Assembly: GCA_949361645.1 (NCBI GenBank)
Contig: OX442421.1
Location: forward strand, 62,001-126,000
Length of the DNA: 64,000 nucleotides
From: Spongilla lacustris
Taxonomy: Eukaryota; Porifera; Demospongiae; Spongillida; Spongillidae
Direction: 5' to 3'
Positions 23,201 to 31,722 of this stretch are shown piece by piece. Numbering within the stretch: position 1 is the first letter of the stretch; the number at the start of each line of letters is the position of its first letter. Below the pieces are notes generated by a model. That model ran no database searches and had not been told where the DNA came from. It saw nothing but the letters and a program-made list of their open reading frames with translations. Both the position numbers and the translations under genes were made by a program.

Positions 23201-24421
23201 TTCCGCGTATAATCGGTTAAGTCACGAAAGGTTCGAAGCCATCGTCCACCATCTATCGTCCCCACAAGACAAAGTTGATCCCCATTTCAAGCAATGGGTT
23301 AAAAGTAGAAAATTTCAACTTGCTGATCTACATAGACTGGGACTTTTCAAGGTGCTTGTAATTCCAAACAAGGTTTGTATATAACTGATAGTTGCATAAA
23401 CTTGTATGTAACTTAAAACCTATCATTGTAGGAGGATGGTGTGAAATTTTTGCGTGTTGTACATGCAAATCAGCTATGTGACATCGTTCAGGCTGTTCAT
23501 GCAGATGAGTTGAAGCATAGTGGCTACAAGAAGGTGTTAAACTATGTAAGTGCATCCTCGAGATTTCGTAAACGTGTTAACAATGTTGAAAGAACTTGCA
23601 TTTATATGTTAGGATGACTTTCATCTGTCCCTTCAGACTTAGATCTATACGTATTTGTAGATTAGGTTGACTGAGGGAGGGTAAAATTTAGAAAAATATA
23701 AACAATACCATGTTGATAGCTGGTAGGTAACATTCGAGCCGTAGTGTTACACCTGACAGGAGAGGGTAGTATAGTCACTGGAGAACATAACATTTTCCTT
23801 ACACTGGATTTAATTGCAGTATAATGTTGATTAGTCCTTCAGTGATTGTAACTGTAATTGCATATAGTACTTATAATGTGCATGTGAGGGGACTATTGGT
23901 AAGTAAGACCTAGTAAGGTTCACAGCAGCTTTGATCTGAATTTGGATTTCATTATGGCATGCATTATTTTTCCTTATGAAGGTGCAACGTCATTACTTTG
24001 GAATAACAAGAGGCCACACACTGTCCTGTCTGCCAGCTAAGTCAGCCACAAAACACAAGGCCTCCATTACATCCAATAATTGAGAAGGACTTTCTGGATA
24101 GAATTCAAGTAGATCTCATAGATATGAGACACAGTCCCGACAATGAGTATAACTACATAGGCTCCAAATTTCATGTGCTTTTTCCCTTGAAACGGAAGAC
24201 AGCAGAAGAAGTGTCATACATGTTACAAGAACGTGTATTGGCGTATTTGGGCCCACCTAAGATATTTCACTCTGACAATGGACGAGAATTTGTCAACAAC
24301 CTGATTCGTGCTACGTTCGATGGTATAGTGTAGCTGTTGTGCGTGGAGACATTACATTGTCGCTTCGTGAGGCAGCCCTGAAATTTAATCCATGTAATAA
24401 GTTCACCAAATCCTGCTGCAA

Positions 24422-25255
24422 ATGTTCAAGTGGGTGCAAAACAAATGTAAAAAAAATGGAATACAGTGCACCTCCATCTGTCGTAATGCTACAGTTTGCA
24501 CAAACACTCAAGTGCCAACACAGGCATCAAGAGCACCCTTATTGTCACCAGGTGATAGAGCAATACTTGACAAAACTGAATGGTTGAGTGATATGCATAT
24601 GGAGGCTGCTAATGTACTACTCAGAGAAGCATTTCCTGCAGTTGACGGGCTCCAAAATCCTATCCTTCAACCGAACATGTCCTTCAGTGTCCCTAGCTTT
24701 GAATTTGTGCCGTTTCTTCTGGTTAACAAAAACCACTGGCTGGTAATATCTAACATTGGGGAAGAAATGGATACTGTTTGCATCTATGACTCAATGCTAA
24801 ATAGACCTGATGGGGAGTGCATATCACTTGTTGCTAGATATGTGCAATGTCCAGATTCTCACATCACAATCAAAGTCATGAATGTTCAGCTGCAAGACAA
24901 TGGATATGCATGCGGGGAATTAGCTGTGGCCTTTGCAACATAATTGATTCATGGGGAAGATCCAACACAACTGCACTACAAGGAATTGCGTAGTCACTTC
25001 AAGAACTGTGTTGACACATACAGTATAACCCCATTTCCTTCCACTGTCGTAAGCCATCAGCCACGTGTTGTACATGAGATTAGGAAAAGGGTATACTGCA
25101 AATGCCGAGCTCCTGACAATGGCAAACCAATGATCCATTGCTGTGCTTGTAGGCAGTGCTTCCACCCCGAATGCATTGGAGTTGGAACACGAACTGACAA
25201 GTGGAAGTGTCCCACTTGCACTGAAGCCCTTTGTTTCATGTGCACACTTCAATGA
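24422..25255 (+). pseudogene. Ulp1-like cysteine protease plus PHD finger (3' part of Ginger-like gene)
   Basis: One frame from 24422 to 25255 is broken by a single in-frame TAA at 24941. The first part shows a Ulp1/C48-like fold: FLLVNKNHWLVISN (His), VCIYDSMLN (Asp region) and NGYACGELAVAFAT (Cys in the G/A-C-G context). After the stop, LIHGEDPTQLHYKELRSH continues the same domain. The C-terminus has a PHD finger: VYCKCRAP, HCCACRQCFHPEC, then WKCPTC, giving C4HC3 spacing. Protease plus PHD after an integrase is known in some Ginger-type elements. The role is presumed transposon-internal (protein processing, chromatin targeting), by inference only. Confidence 0.8.
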
Positions 25256-25259
25256 TTTA

Positions 25260-25557
25260 TCTTGTATAGTGTGGTTGATTCATGTAAGTATTCACAATTT
25301 TTGATGATCAGTGTACATGCAAGCTCTTTGATTAACTGTAGCTCATTTCACTTACTAACGTATCTCTCTCTATGTACCTGGTTATGTTGTACACAACAGT
25401 TTTTAACATACGTATACTTTAAAAGTCCAGTTGCAGGTCTGTATAACCCAATAATAAGTAAAACATGTGTAGGAGAAAGCCGTAGTACTTTGAGACTAAC
25501 TGCAGGCATGTAGCGAGGTGGCTTGAAATACTACGCAGGCAATCTACAGATTGCGCA
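25260..25557. other. 3' untranslated part of Ginger-like element
   Basis: Lies between the end of the PHD-coding frame and the right TIR. No other feature seen. Confidence 0.5.
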
Positions 25558-25733
25558 GATTCTATAGCTGCGCAATCGATCGATAGCGCAAACTCAGCAG
25601 CGCATGCGCAATCGGTCGATAGCGCAATTTCTATAGTTGCGCGATCGATCGATAGGTGCGCGATCAATGGATCCATCGATGGCGCAGCGCAATCGATGGA
25701 TCGCGCAAATCCATCGATCGCGCGTAACATCAT

Positions 25734-26171
25734 CGTGAAGGTAGTGGCTGGCAACAGCACAAACCGGTTCGCCGTATCGAGTATATGAGCTGGTCCAGAT
25801 ATTGCCAAGAAACTAAGCGACGACAAGAGTATGTAATTAATTAAATTGCAATCTATTATTTAATTCAGTGGCTGGGCACCAGACAGTCCTTACCTTATAA
25901 GGACTTCTTGATGCCCAGTCAGTTCCTTTCCAAACAGGTATTGATGTGCAAGAGACAGAGGCATAAACTTGTACTATCCACTAACGGAAGGTAGTGGCTG
26001 GCGACAGCACAAACCTGTTTGCAGTATTGTGTATATGAGCTGGTCCAGATATTGCCGAGAAACCAAGCGATGACAAGAGTATGTAATTTGGTGGCTGGGC
26101 ACCAGACAGTCCTCACCACTCCCTGATGCGCAGCCAATTCCTTTCCAAACAGGTATTGATGTGCAAGAGAC
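25734..26171 (+). repeat. Imperfect tandem duplication, about 210-250 bp
   Basis: 25738-25950 and 25986-26171 share aggtagtggctggc, gagctggtccagatattgcc, gctgggcaccagacagtcct and aaacaggtattgatgtgcaa in the same order. The preceding gcataaacttgt...ccactaacgg sequence occurs before the second copy (25963) and also at 19500, just left of the Ginger-like element. The Ginger-like transposon therefore inserted into the first unit of this duplication, which independently supports its boundaries. Confidence 0.85.
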
Positions 26172-26682
26172 TGCATACCACTAGTTGTATAACCGTGAGG
26201 TCAGGGGAACTACCCCATCGAAAGCACCTGTGTTAATTGTTAGCGTTGGTGGATGTGGTCTAGTGGTAATGGGAGGAAGAGGTGATGGGATCAGTCGCTT
26301 GGCAGCTGTTCAAGTGTCTGGAACATCGAACCGTCACTTCTAAAAACCATGTGCTCCGTCTTGCTAAAAGGCACAATCAATATGAATTCACACACGATGA
26401 CGAGTCCCATGACTGCAGGAGACATAATAGCACATGACACGGTACCAAATAGACACCCCAACACAATCTTGCCACTAAACACAAGTGTTTGCACTGGATC
26501 TTGTGCCCAACAGAAGTCCCTTCCTCGTCTTTGCCAGAATTGATGAGCAGGCAGGCAGAAATTGCAGGTGTCTTTCTCACTGTACACCAGTGTGACTTTA
26601 CATACATGGCCCACATGCTGCTGGCTGCCCAACAGGCACACATGTTGGAAATGGGATCCAGCACAGCGTGCATGTACATAGT
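26172..26682. other. Unassigned sequence left of gypsy element
   Basis: Opposing open frames of similar length (26291-26811 minus, 26349-26701 plus) show no domain. Coding cannot be supported. Confidence 0.35.
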
Positions 26683-26855
26683 TGTAAGTGGCCAAGATTG
26701 ATAGCAGGTATACACGAGGTACAGACTCACAAACATACAAAAATAAGGTGTATATATATATGTGTGATCACGGGTGTGCGTGTGACAATCTATTACAAAA
26801 GGTTCCATCAATACTTTGTACTGCGCAAGCGCAGACTAATAAATCCTGCATTACA
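26683..26855 (-). repeat. 3' LTR of gypsy element 1
   Basis: 173 bp; reads TGTAATGCAGG...ACTTACA on the coding strand. Identical to 31546-31718 except C/T at 26824. TG...CA ends fit LTR rules. Confidence 0.97.
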
Positions 26856-26871
26856 CTGCTCCCTTCTTTTT
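26856..26871 (-). promoter_or_regulatory. Polypurine tract
   Basis: AAAAAGAAGGGAGCAG on the coding strand sits directly before the 3' LTR, the expected place for plus-strand priming. The last pol codons overlap its upstream edge. Confidence 0.85.
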
Positions 26872-29345
26872 AGTGTTCCACATATATTCCATAGCGCTGT
26901 GTGCGTTGTCTATCTCGCACGGGATATCGGCGTTGTTCATTTAAGGGTGGTGCAGGAGGGTTCGCAATTTCTGGGACTGCTGGCTCTTCTTGCTGTACTG
27001 GATCATCGTCATCGCTGTCAACCAGATCCAGATTTGTACCAACTGGTTCTTGTTCTCTGGACCCTGTATTCTCTGGCTTGTCATCGGATATTACACATGG
27101 CTTGAGCCTGTCAAAATGAACAAATGTTGTTTTCCTCCGACCTTGAAGGTTTTTGATTTTGTACGTGGTCTCGCCCAGTCGTTCCATGACCTTAAAGGGT
27201 CCTTTCCAAGGATGGTGTAGCTTTCTGGATCGACCACGAGGAACAGCTGTGGAGTGTAACCACACCAACTCGCCCGGGCTAAATGGCTTCCCATGCACTT
27301 TTTGGTCATACAGCTCTTTCTGCCTTTTATGTTCGGCCTGACAGCGCTCCCTCACCAGTGCGTATGCTTCTTGCAAGGCGTCTTTCAAGCAGCGTGCATA
27401 CTCGGAGGTAGTGTTCGGCTCCATCTGATTAGTGCCGTACATCAGGTCGATCGGTAGCTTCGCCTGGCGCCCGAACATCAAGAAGAACGGAGTAAATCCT
27501 GTGGAGGAATGGACGCTAGAGTTGTAAGCCAGACAAAGTTTACGTATGTGCTGCTGCCAATCAGCTTGATGGTTGCCAACTGCGGTGGAAAGCATGTCCA
27601 ATAGAGTCCGATTGAACCGCTCCACCATTCCATTGCACTGTGGGTGGTACGGCGTGGTACGCGTTTTTCTGATCTGCAACAGTTCGCATATCTCCTTCAC
27701 CAAATCTGACTCAAACTGTCGTCCCTGGTCGCTGTGGAGCTGTTCTGGAGGAGAAAAACGGCAGAACATTTCATCGACAAGTTTTTGAGCAACAGTTGTG
27801 GCCTCCTGGTTCCGTATAGCATACACTTCTACCCACCGGGTAAAACAATCCACAGCTACCATGACATACTTACAGCCATCCTCAGTCTCGGGAAGGGGGC
27901 CCATTAAATCTACACTCACTATTTGCATCGGGTACCCAGCCTTAATGGTTTGCAGAGGAGCCCTTCTCTTTGGGGCAACCGTCTTCCTCGTGGTGCAGCT
28001 TATGCAGTTCCTACACCACTCTCCAACAGCTTCTGTACATGCTGGCCAGTAAAACCGCTCTTTCAGTCTGTGTTTCATCTTCTCCTCTCCAATGTGACCG
28101 CCTACGGCACCTTGATGGAGATCGCGAAGAGCGTCCTCTTGTAACTTCGTGGGTAAAACGAGCTGCTGGAATCTTCTACTTCCGTCCACGCATTTCTTCC
28201 ACAGGATACCATCATAAATGCAGAGGGCGTCCCAGTGTTGCATCAGGAGACGACTTCCTCGACTCCACGATTTAACAATATCAGGGCTCGTTAGTTGACC
28301 ACAAGATACAGCACAGTGAACAGGTTGGATGGTTGTGTCATCCAGTTGCATCTGCCTCATCTCAGCTGGAGTATATTTCTGGAACGGATTGGAAACCACT
28401 CCTACCATGACGGTGTTCTCTGCTTCTATATCTTCGTCCCTACCGCACTGCCTGCATGGGACACGGGAAAGGGCGTCAGCGTTGCAATGGCGCAAGCCTT
28501 GGCGGTGCACAACGGTGAAGTTATACTCCTGGAGTCTCTCTAGCCAGCGAGCCAGTTGACCTTCCGGTTCTTTAAAATTCCGGATCCAGACCAGAGATCC
28601 ATGGTCAGTTCGAAGGGTGAATTCTCGCCCAAGGAGATACTGTCTAAAATGATGTACAAATTCCACAACTGCTAATAATTCTTTACGTGTTACACAATAC
28701 CTTTGCTCTGGCCTAGTAAGCGATCTGCTTGCATAGGCAATAACACGCTCAGAACCACAATCACTAACCTGTGAAAGCACAGCACCAATTCCAACATCAC
28801 TTGCATCCGTGTCGAGTATGAAACGTCGCTCATAATCTGGGTATGCAAGGACTGGGGAAGAAACCAAACGCTTACGCAATTCATCAAAAGCATTTTGGCA
28901 TCCAATGGTCCATTCGAAAGGTGCGTTTTTCTCTGTCAACCGCTGTAGTGGTTTTGAGATCAAGGCAAAGTCTTTGACAAAACGCCTATAGTAATTGGCT
29001 AGCCCCAAAAATTGTTGAACTTCTTTTCTGTTCTGGGGAGTGGGCCACTTCGACACAGCCTCAGTTTTGCTTGGATCTGTTGCAACACCATCTGTGGATA
29101 CTACATGGCCTAGAAATGTTACTTGCTGCCTGCAGAGTGTACACTTTTTTGGTTTTAGCTTGAGACCCGCCCCCCTCAGACGAGTGAAGACACTAGTGAG
29201 GTGATGCAAATGCTCCTGAAATGTAGTACCTACTACTATTATATCGTCAAAATACACTAAACAGCTCGACCATTTTAACCCACTCAACACTCTGTCCATT
29301 AAACGCTGAAATGTCGCTGGAGCGTTACATAAATTGGTAAAGTCC
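26870..29345 (-). CDS. Gypsy pol, 3' part: RT active site, RNase H, integrase (frame-shifted from 5' part)
   Basis: A long intact frame of about 820 codons from the reverse transcriptase thumb side onward. It enters at LCNAPATFQRLMDRVL and holds the catalytic LVYFDDIIVV. RNase H follows (ILDTDASDVGIGAVLSQ, FTLRTDHGSLVW). The integrase zinc-binding domain has HQGAVGGHIGEEK and CRNCISC. The integrase core has the D-D-E residues in VSVDLMGPL, LHSDQGRQFES and NGMVERFNRTL. The C-terminal PWKGPFKVMERLGETTYKI is a GPY/F-type module. The ATG at 29491 is in the wrong-frame part, so the true reading should enter by continuation from the 5' part. A short deletion (about six codons plus a frame shift) has removed the residues between LYQF and LCNAP. 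Confidence 0.93.
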
Positions 29346-30230
29346 TTCCGGTGTTGTGAAGGCTGTCTTAGGTTGATCCTCGGGAGCCACTTCCACTTGC
29401 CAGTACCCACTGGCAAGGTCGAGTGTGGTGAAGAATTTAGAACCAACCAGTGTGTCCAAGGTGTCGTCCACTCGAGGTAGTGGGTAGGCATCTTTTCTTG
29501 TTACTTCGTTTACCTTTCTGTAGTCTACGCAGAATCGTGTTGTCCCATCATGCTTCTTTGCTAACACTATAGGTGAGGACCAAGGGCTGTCAGACTGTTG
29601 GATTACATCACTTTCCAGCATGTCCCTCAGCAAGCCTCGGAGCTCCTCCCTGCGTGCCTGAGGAATACGACGAGGAGATAGGTGCACTGGGTGAGCATCA
29701 CTGGTGAAAATGTGATGCTTCAGCTCTTTAGTGCGGCCCAAGTCCTTGCTGCTGAAAGAAAAGACATCGGCAAACTCCACAAGAAGAGAATAGAGTTGTT
29801 CTCTTTCACTCTCACTAATGTGACTCCCAACCTTAGACACCAAATCCCATAGAATGTTCTGGCATTCCAGTGAGACTTCAGCACTCTTCATCACAGTAGA
29901 TATGTTGATAACTGGATCTTGCTCCAGGAGCTCCATGCTTGCAATCTGTGTTCCTTTCTTTAGCACCACCATTTCATCACGTGGGTTCAGTATACGTACT
30001 GGTACTACATTACTGCGTGGAGACACTACTGCATTAGCCACCATCACACCATTACAAGTGGCTGACTTGTGTCCTACAAACCACGTACCATTAGTCACTG
30101 GATCAGCAATTTTTACCATAACTTCCATTTCACTTCCTGCTGGAACAACTGTTTTCTCTTTTAGGACCAGTCCAACAGTTGCAACTCCTTGTTCTTTGGT
30201 GGTTTTGCTTAAGAATGGAATCGAAAGCTT
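29325..30230 (-). pseudogene. Gypsy pol, 5' part: reverse transcriptase N-terminal half
   Basis: The frame is continuous with the protease frame but separated from it by TAA at 30231-30233. After a linker it contains HHIFTSDAHPVHLSPRRIPQ, then IQQSDSPWSSPIVLAKKHDG, FCVDYRKVNEVTRKDAYPLP and FFTTLDLASGYWQVEV, the classical RT motifs including the first catalytic Asp. It stops at 29325, immediately after EGLYQF, because of the deletion. The Met at 30128 is internal, not a natural start. TAA probably replaced a sense codon by point mutation, since coding continues without a break on both sides. Confidence 0.93.
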
Positions 30231-30755
30231 TTAGGAGGGGAATGTGAGTACCTTCTGACCACAATCAATCACACAACTATTAGCTTCCAAAAAATCCAAC
30301 TCAAGAATTGCCTCTATAGTGATGTCATCAGTTACAATGCAAGTGACCATAAATGGAGTACCCTTGAACAAAACCTGTATGTTTCCACACCCACATATAG
30401 ACAATGAAGCCCCATTGACCCCTACAAGCTTTTTTCCAGACCACTGTTCAAGAACAAGTGTACTGTCCCTGTTTACAAGTTGTGTCCAGACATCCTTGCG
30501 GATAAGAGATACAGCTGCTCCCGTATCAACAACGAACGCAACAGCTACCACCCCAACGACTCCCTTTACGCTGTAACTTACCCCGCAAGTTACCGAAAGA
30601 GAAGGAACAGTCAACTGATCAGTTTGAGCCTCTACATGTCTTCTTCCCTCACGTGGTAGGCTCTCTCCACTGAGGGACTGAAGTTTCCCTGATGCTGCTC
30701 TGTTGCGCGACTCCGACAAAATCTTGCAATATGGCCTTTCTTGCCACAAGTCCAA
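30231..30755 (-). CDS. Gypsy protease (-1 frame relative to gag)
   Basis: The frame overlaps the end of gag by 124 bp and lies in the -1 frame. It encodes an aspartic protease with active site AFVVDTGAAVSLIRKDVW (DTGA) and the second conserved hydrophobic block IEAILELDFLEAN. The ATG at 30755 is probably not used. Entry is expected by -1 frameshifting at 30683-30689. It ends at TAA 30231-30233, after which the same frame continues as reverse transcriptase. Confidence 0.92.
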   Translation of the reverse strand: MDLWQERPYCKILSESRNRAASGKLQSLSGESLPREGRRHVEAQTDQLTVPSLSVTCGVSYSVKGVVGVVAVAFVVDTGAAVSLIRKDVWTQLVNRDSTLVLEQWSGKKLVGVNGASLSICGCGNIQVLFKGTPFMVTCIVTDDITIEAILELDFLEANSCVIDCGQKVLTFPS

Positions 30756-31516
30756 CAGACTACAGCCTTGCGTCTCCCACTCTCAGCCTCCCAGGTTTGC
30801 TTACTTGTCCGACGCCCTGTGGAACTCCCTTGTCTCTCGAGTAGCATCTCCAACCGTTGTAGCCGCTCGCCAAGCAACTTCACCGTCTGAGGTTCATCAA
30901 GTGGAGAGACAGCTGCGACAGCTTCAGCACGGTCTGCACGGCGTACGCGTACATCTGGGTCTGGTTCCTGTGGGGACACAGCGCTCACTCGCAGCGGCTT
31001 ACCGGAGCTTCCCAAGTACGACTCTAATTCAATTGTTGCGACGACGGCCTCCTCGACGTTGGTGGGTCGTTTCTGCTTCACGCCGAAAGCGACTTGGGCG
31101 TTTTCAATTTGTGCCAAAAACTGGTTTAATGCTAGACGTTCTCGTGCCTTCTCCTCCAGGTCAGGATACGCTTTGTCCGCAAGAACTCTCAATACGTCGC
31201 CGAAAGTAGCCCAGTCTTCGTCCTTGTGCCTCGTTCTGGCACTTAACTCGGCCACGTACAGTTGCCTCTTACTGTCAGGGTCAAAACGGCGCTGTAAGGA
31301 TTTCATGCACTCACCGTAGTTTTCTTTCACATCTTGTGGCAACTTCTTGAACGCTGTCTGAGCCTTCCCAGTTAGACGCACCTTCAGCCATTTTAATTTC
31401 TCCTCACCAGTGGCCCACTTGTTGACAGCGGCAACGTTCTCGAAATGGTCTACCCATTCCGCCCAGCCACCCGCTTCGCCTCCGTAGGGCTCAGGTAGGA
31501 GCAAGGGTTTGGACAT
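30632..31516 (-). CDS. Gypsy gag (capsid and nucleocapsid), 294 aa
   Basis: Start chosen at the Met at 31516 (MSKPLLLPEPYGGEAGGW), about 30 bp after the LTR. The longer open frame to 31603 runs into the LTR. The capsid-like part includes WVDHFENVAAVNKWATGEEK and FKKLPQDVKENYGECMKSLQ, the usual retrotransposon gag core. It is followed by DWATFGDVLRVLADKAYPDL and a charged linker. The C-terminus has one CCHC knuckle, CWTCGKKGHIARFC. The gene is intact. The last 124 bp overlap the protease frame. Confidence 0.95.
   Translation of the reverse strand: MSKPLLLPEPYGGEAGGWAEWVDHFENVAAVNKWATGEEKLKWLKVRLTGKAQTAFKKLPQDVKENYGECMKSLQRRFDPDSKRQLYVAELSARTRHKDEDWATFGDVLRVLADKAYPDLEEKARERLALNQFLAQIENAQVAFGVKQKRPTNVEEAVVATIELESYLGSSGKPLRVSAVSPQEPDPDVRVRRADRAEAVAAVSPLDEPQTVKLLGERLQRLEMLLERQGSSTGRRTSKQTWEAESGRRKAVVCWTCGKKGHIARFCRSRATEQHQGNFSPSVERAYHVREEDM
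30646..30689 (-). promoter_or_regulatory. -1 ribosomal frameshift signal (slippery site and stem-loop)
   Basis: On the coding strand the heptamer GGGAAAC (30689-30683) sits in gag frame as G GGA AAC, a canonical X XXY YYZ site. After a 6-nt spacer (TTCAGT), CCCTCAGTGG (30676-30667) pairs with CCAC plus TGAGGG (30656-30653, 30651-30646) around a 10-nt loop with one bulged G. Spacer and stem size fit known -1 stimulators. The shift leads exactly into the protease frame. Confidence 0.9.
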
Positions 31517-31526
31517 TCCAACTCGT

Positions 31527-31544
31527 GTAGAGCCGACTACGCCA
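31527..31544 (-). promoter_or_regulatory. Primer-binding site, gypsy element 1
   Basis: TGGCGTAGTCGGCTCTAC begins one base after the 5' LTR on the coding strand. The TGG start fits pairing with a tRNA 3' CCA. I cannot name the tRNA. Confidence 0.7.
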
Positions 31545-31545
31545 G

Positions 31546-31718
31546 TGTAAGTGGCCAAGATTGATAGCAGGTATACACGAGGTACAGACTCACAAACATA
31601 CAAAAATAAGGTGTATATATATATGTGTGATCACGGGTGTGCGTGTGACAATCTATTACAAAAGGTTCCATCAATACTTTGTACTGTGCAAGCGCAGACT
31701 AATAAATCCTGCATTACA
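31546..31718 (-). repeat. 5' LTR of gypsy element 1
   Basis: 173 bp, partner of 26683-26855, one difference. It should carry the promoter; a tatatatata run lies at its centre (31614-31625). Confidence 0.97.
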
Positions 31719-31722
31719 TAGT

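Larger units (their letters stand above)
19860..23220 (+). mobile_element. TTAA-target non-autonomous transposon, family A copy 1
   Basis: The element is bounded by TTAA at 19860-19863 and 23217-23220. After TTAA the left end reads CCGATTATACGCTAAA and the right end (reverse complement) CCGATTATACGCGGAA, a 12-bp TIR. The right end has two identical 16-bp palindromes GACTCAAATTTGAGTC at 23141-23156 and 23185-23200. The interior is mostly GT- then AC-rich minisatellite in opposed orientation. No transposase was recognised, so it is presumed to move in trans. TTAA duplication is typical of piggyBac and Kolobok, and I cannot decide between them. Insertion split exon 1 of the Ginger-like gene. A second copy lies at 34249-38263. 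Confidence 0.9.
19788..24940 (+). pseudogene. KRBA2-like integrase gene, spliced, interrupted by TTAA element
   Basis: Exon 1 starts at ATG 19788, is interrupted at 19860-23220 by the TTAA element and continues in frame (SHERFEAIVHHLS) to 23372. Intron 23373-23431 follows (GT...AG, about 60 bp). Exon 2 is 23432-23545 (DGVKFLRVVHANQL; HADELKHSGYKKVL, the integrase zinc-binding region). A second intron begins GTAAGT. Exon 3 starts at 23982 (VQRHYFGITR). All joins are phase 0. After a frame break near 24040-24080 the integrase core reads RIQVDLIDMRHSPDNEY and SDNGREFVNN, containing the first two catalytic Asp residues. A break after 24333 removes the region of the third acidic residue. A cysteine-rich block (CKCSSGCKTN...CKKNGIQC) follows in two frames. 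This order matches KRBA2/SCAND3-type Ginger-derived proteins. Confidence 0.8.
19558..25729 (+). mobile_element. Ginger-like DNA transposon, complete ends
   Basis: Both ends are visible. The left end TGTTACGCGCGATCGATGG starts at 19558, and its reverse complement ends at 25729. The TIRs match over about 94 bp (19558-19651) with one mismatch and are built from atcgat/gcgc motifs. Both ends are flanked by TCAT (19554-19557 and 25730-25733). TGTNR termini with 4-bp target duplications are the described hallmark of Ginger transposons, and the internal gene encodes a retroviral-type integrase as expected. About 3.36 kb is a nested TTAA element, so the unit itself was about 2.8 kb. Frame breaks make it non-autonomous now. 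Confidence 0.85.
26683..31718 (-). mobile_element. Ty3/gypsy LTR retrotransposon (young, recently disabled)
   Basis: A 5.04-kb element on the minus strand with matching 173-bp LTRs, a primer-binding site, gag, a protease in the -1 frame, reverse transcriptase-RNase H-integrase and a polypurine tract. It is flanked by a TAGT repeat (26679-26682 and 31719-31722). The LTRs differ at one position (26824 against 31687), which implies recent insertion. Even so, pol carries an in-frame TAA at 30231-30233 and a short frame-breaking deletion in reverse transcriptase near 29330, so this copy cannot make full pol. The integrase C-terminus has a GPF-type module. No envelope-like ORF and no chromodomain were seen. 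Confidence 0.97.

Noticed and set aside
25419..25826. 135-codon minus-strand frame with repeated Ser-Ile-Asp-Cys-Ala
   Set aside because: Produced by the atcgat-repeat TIR of the Ginger-like element.
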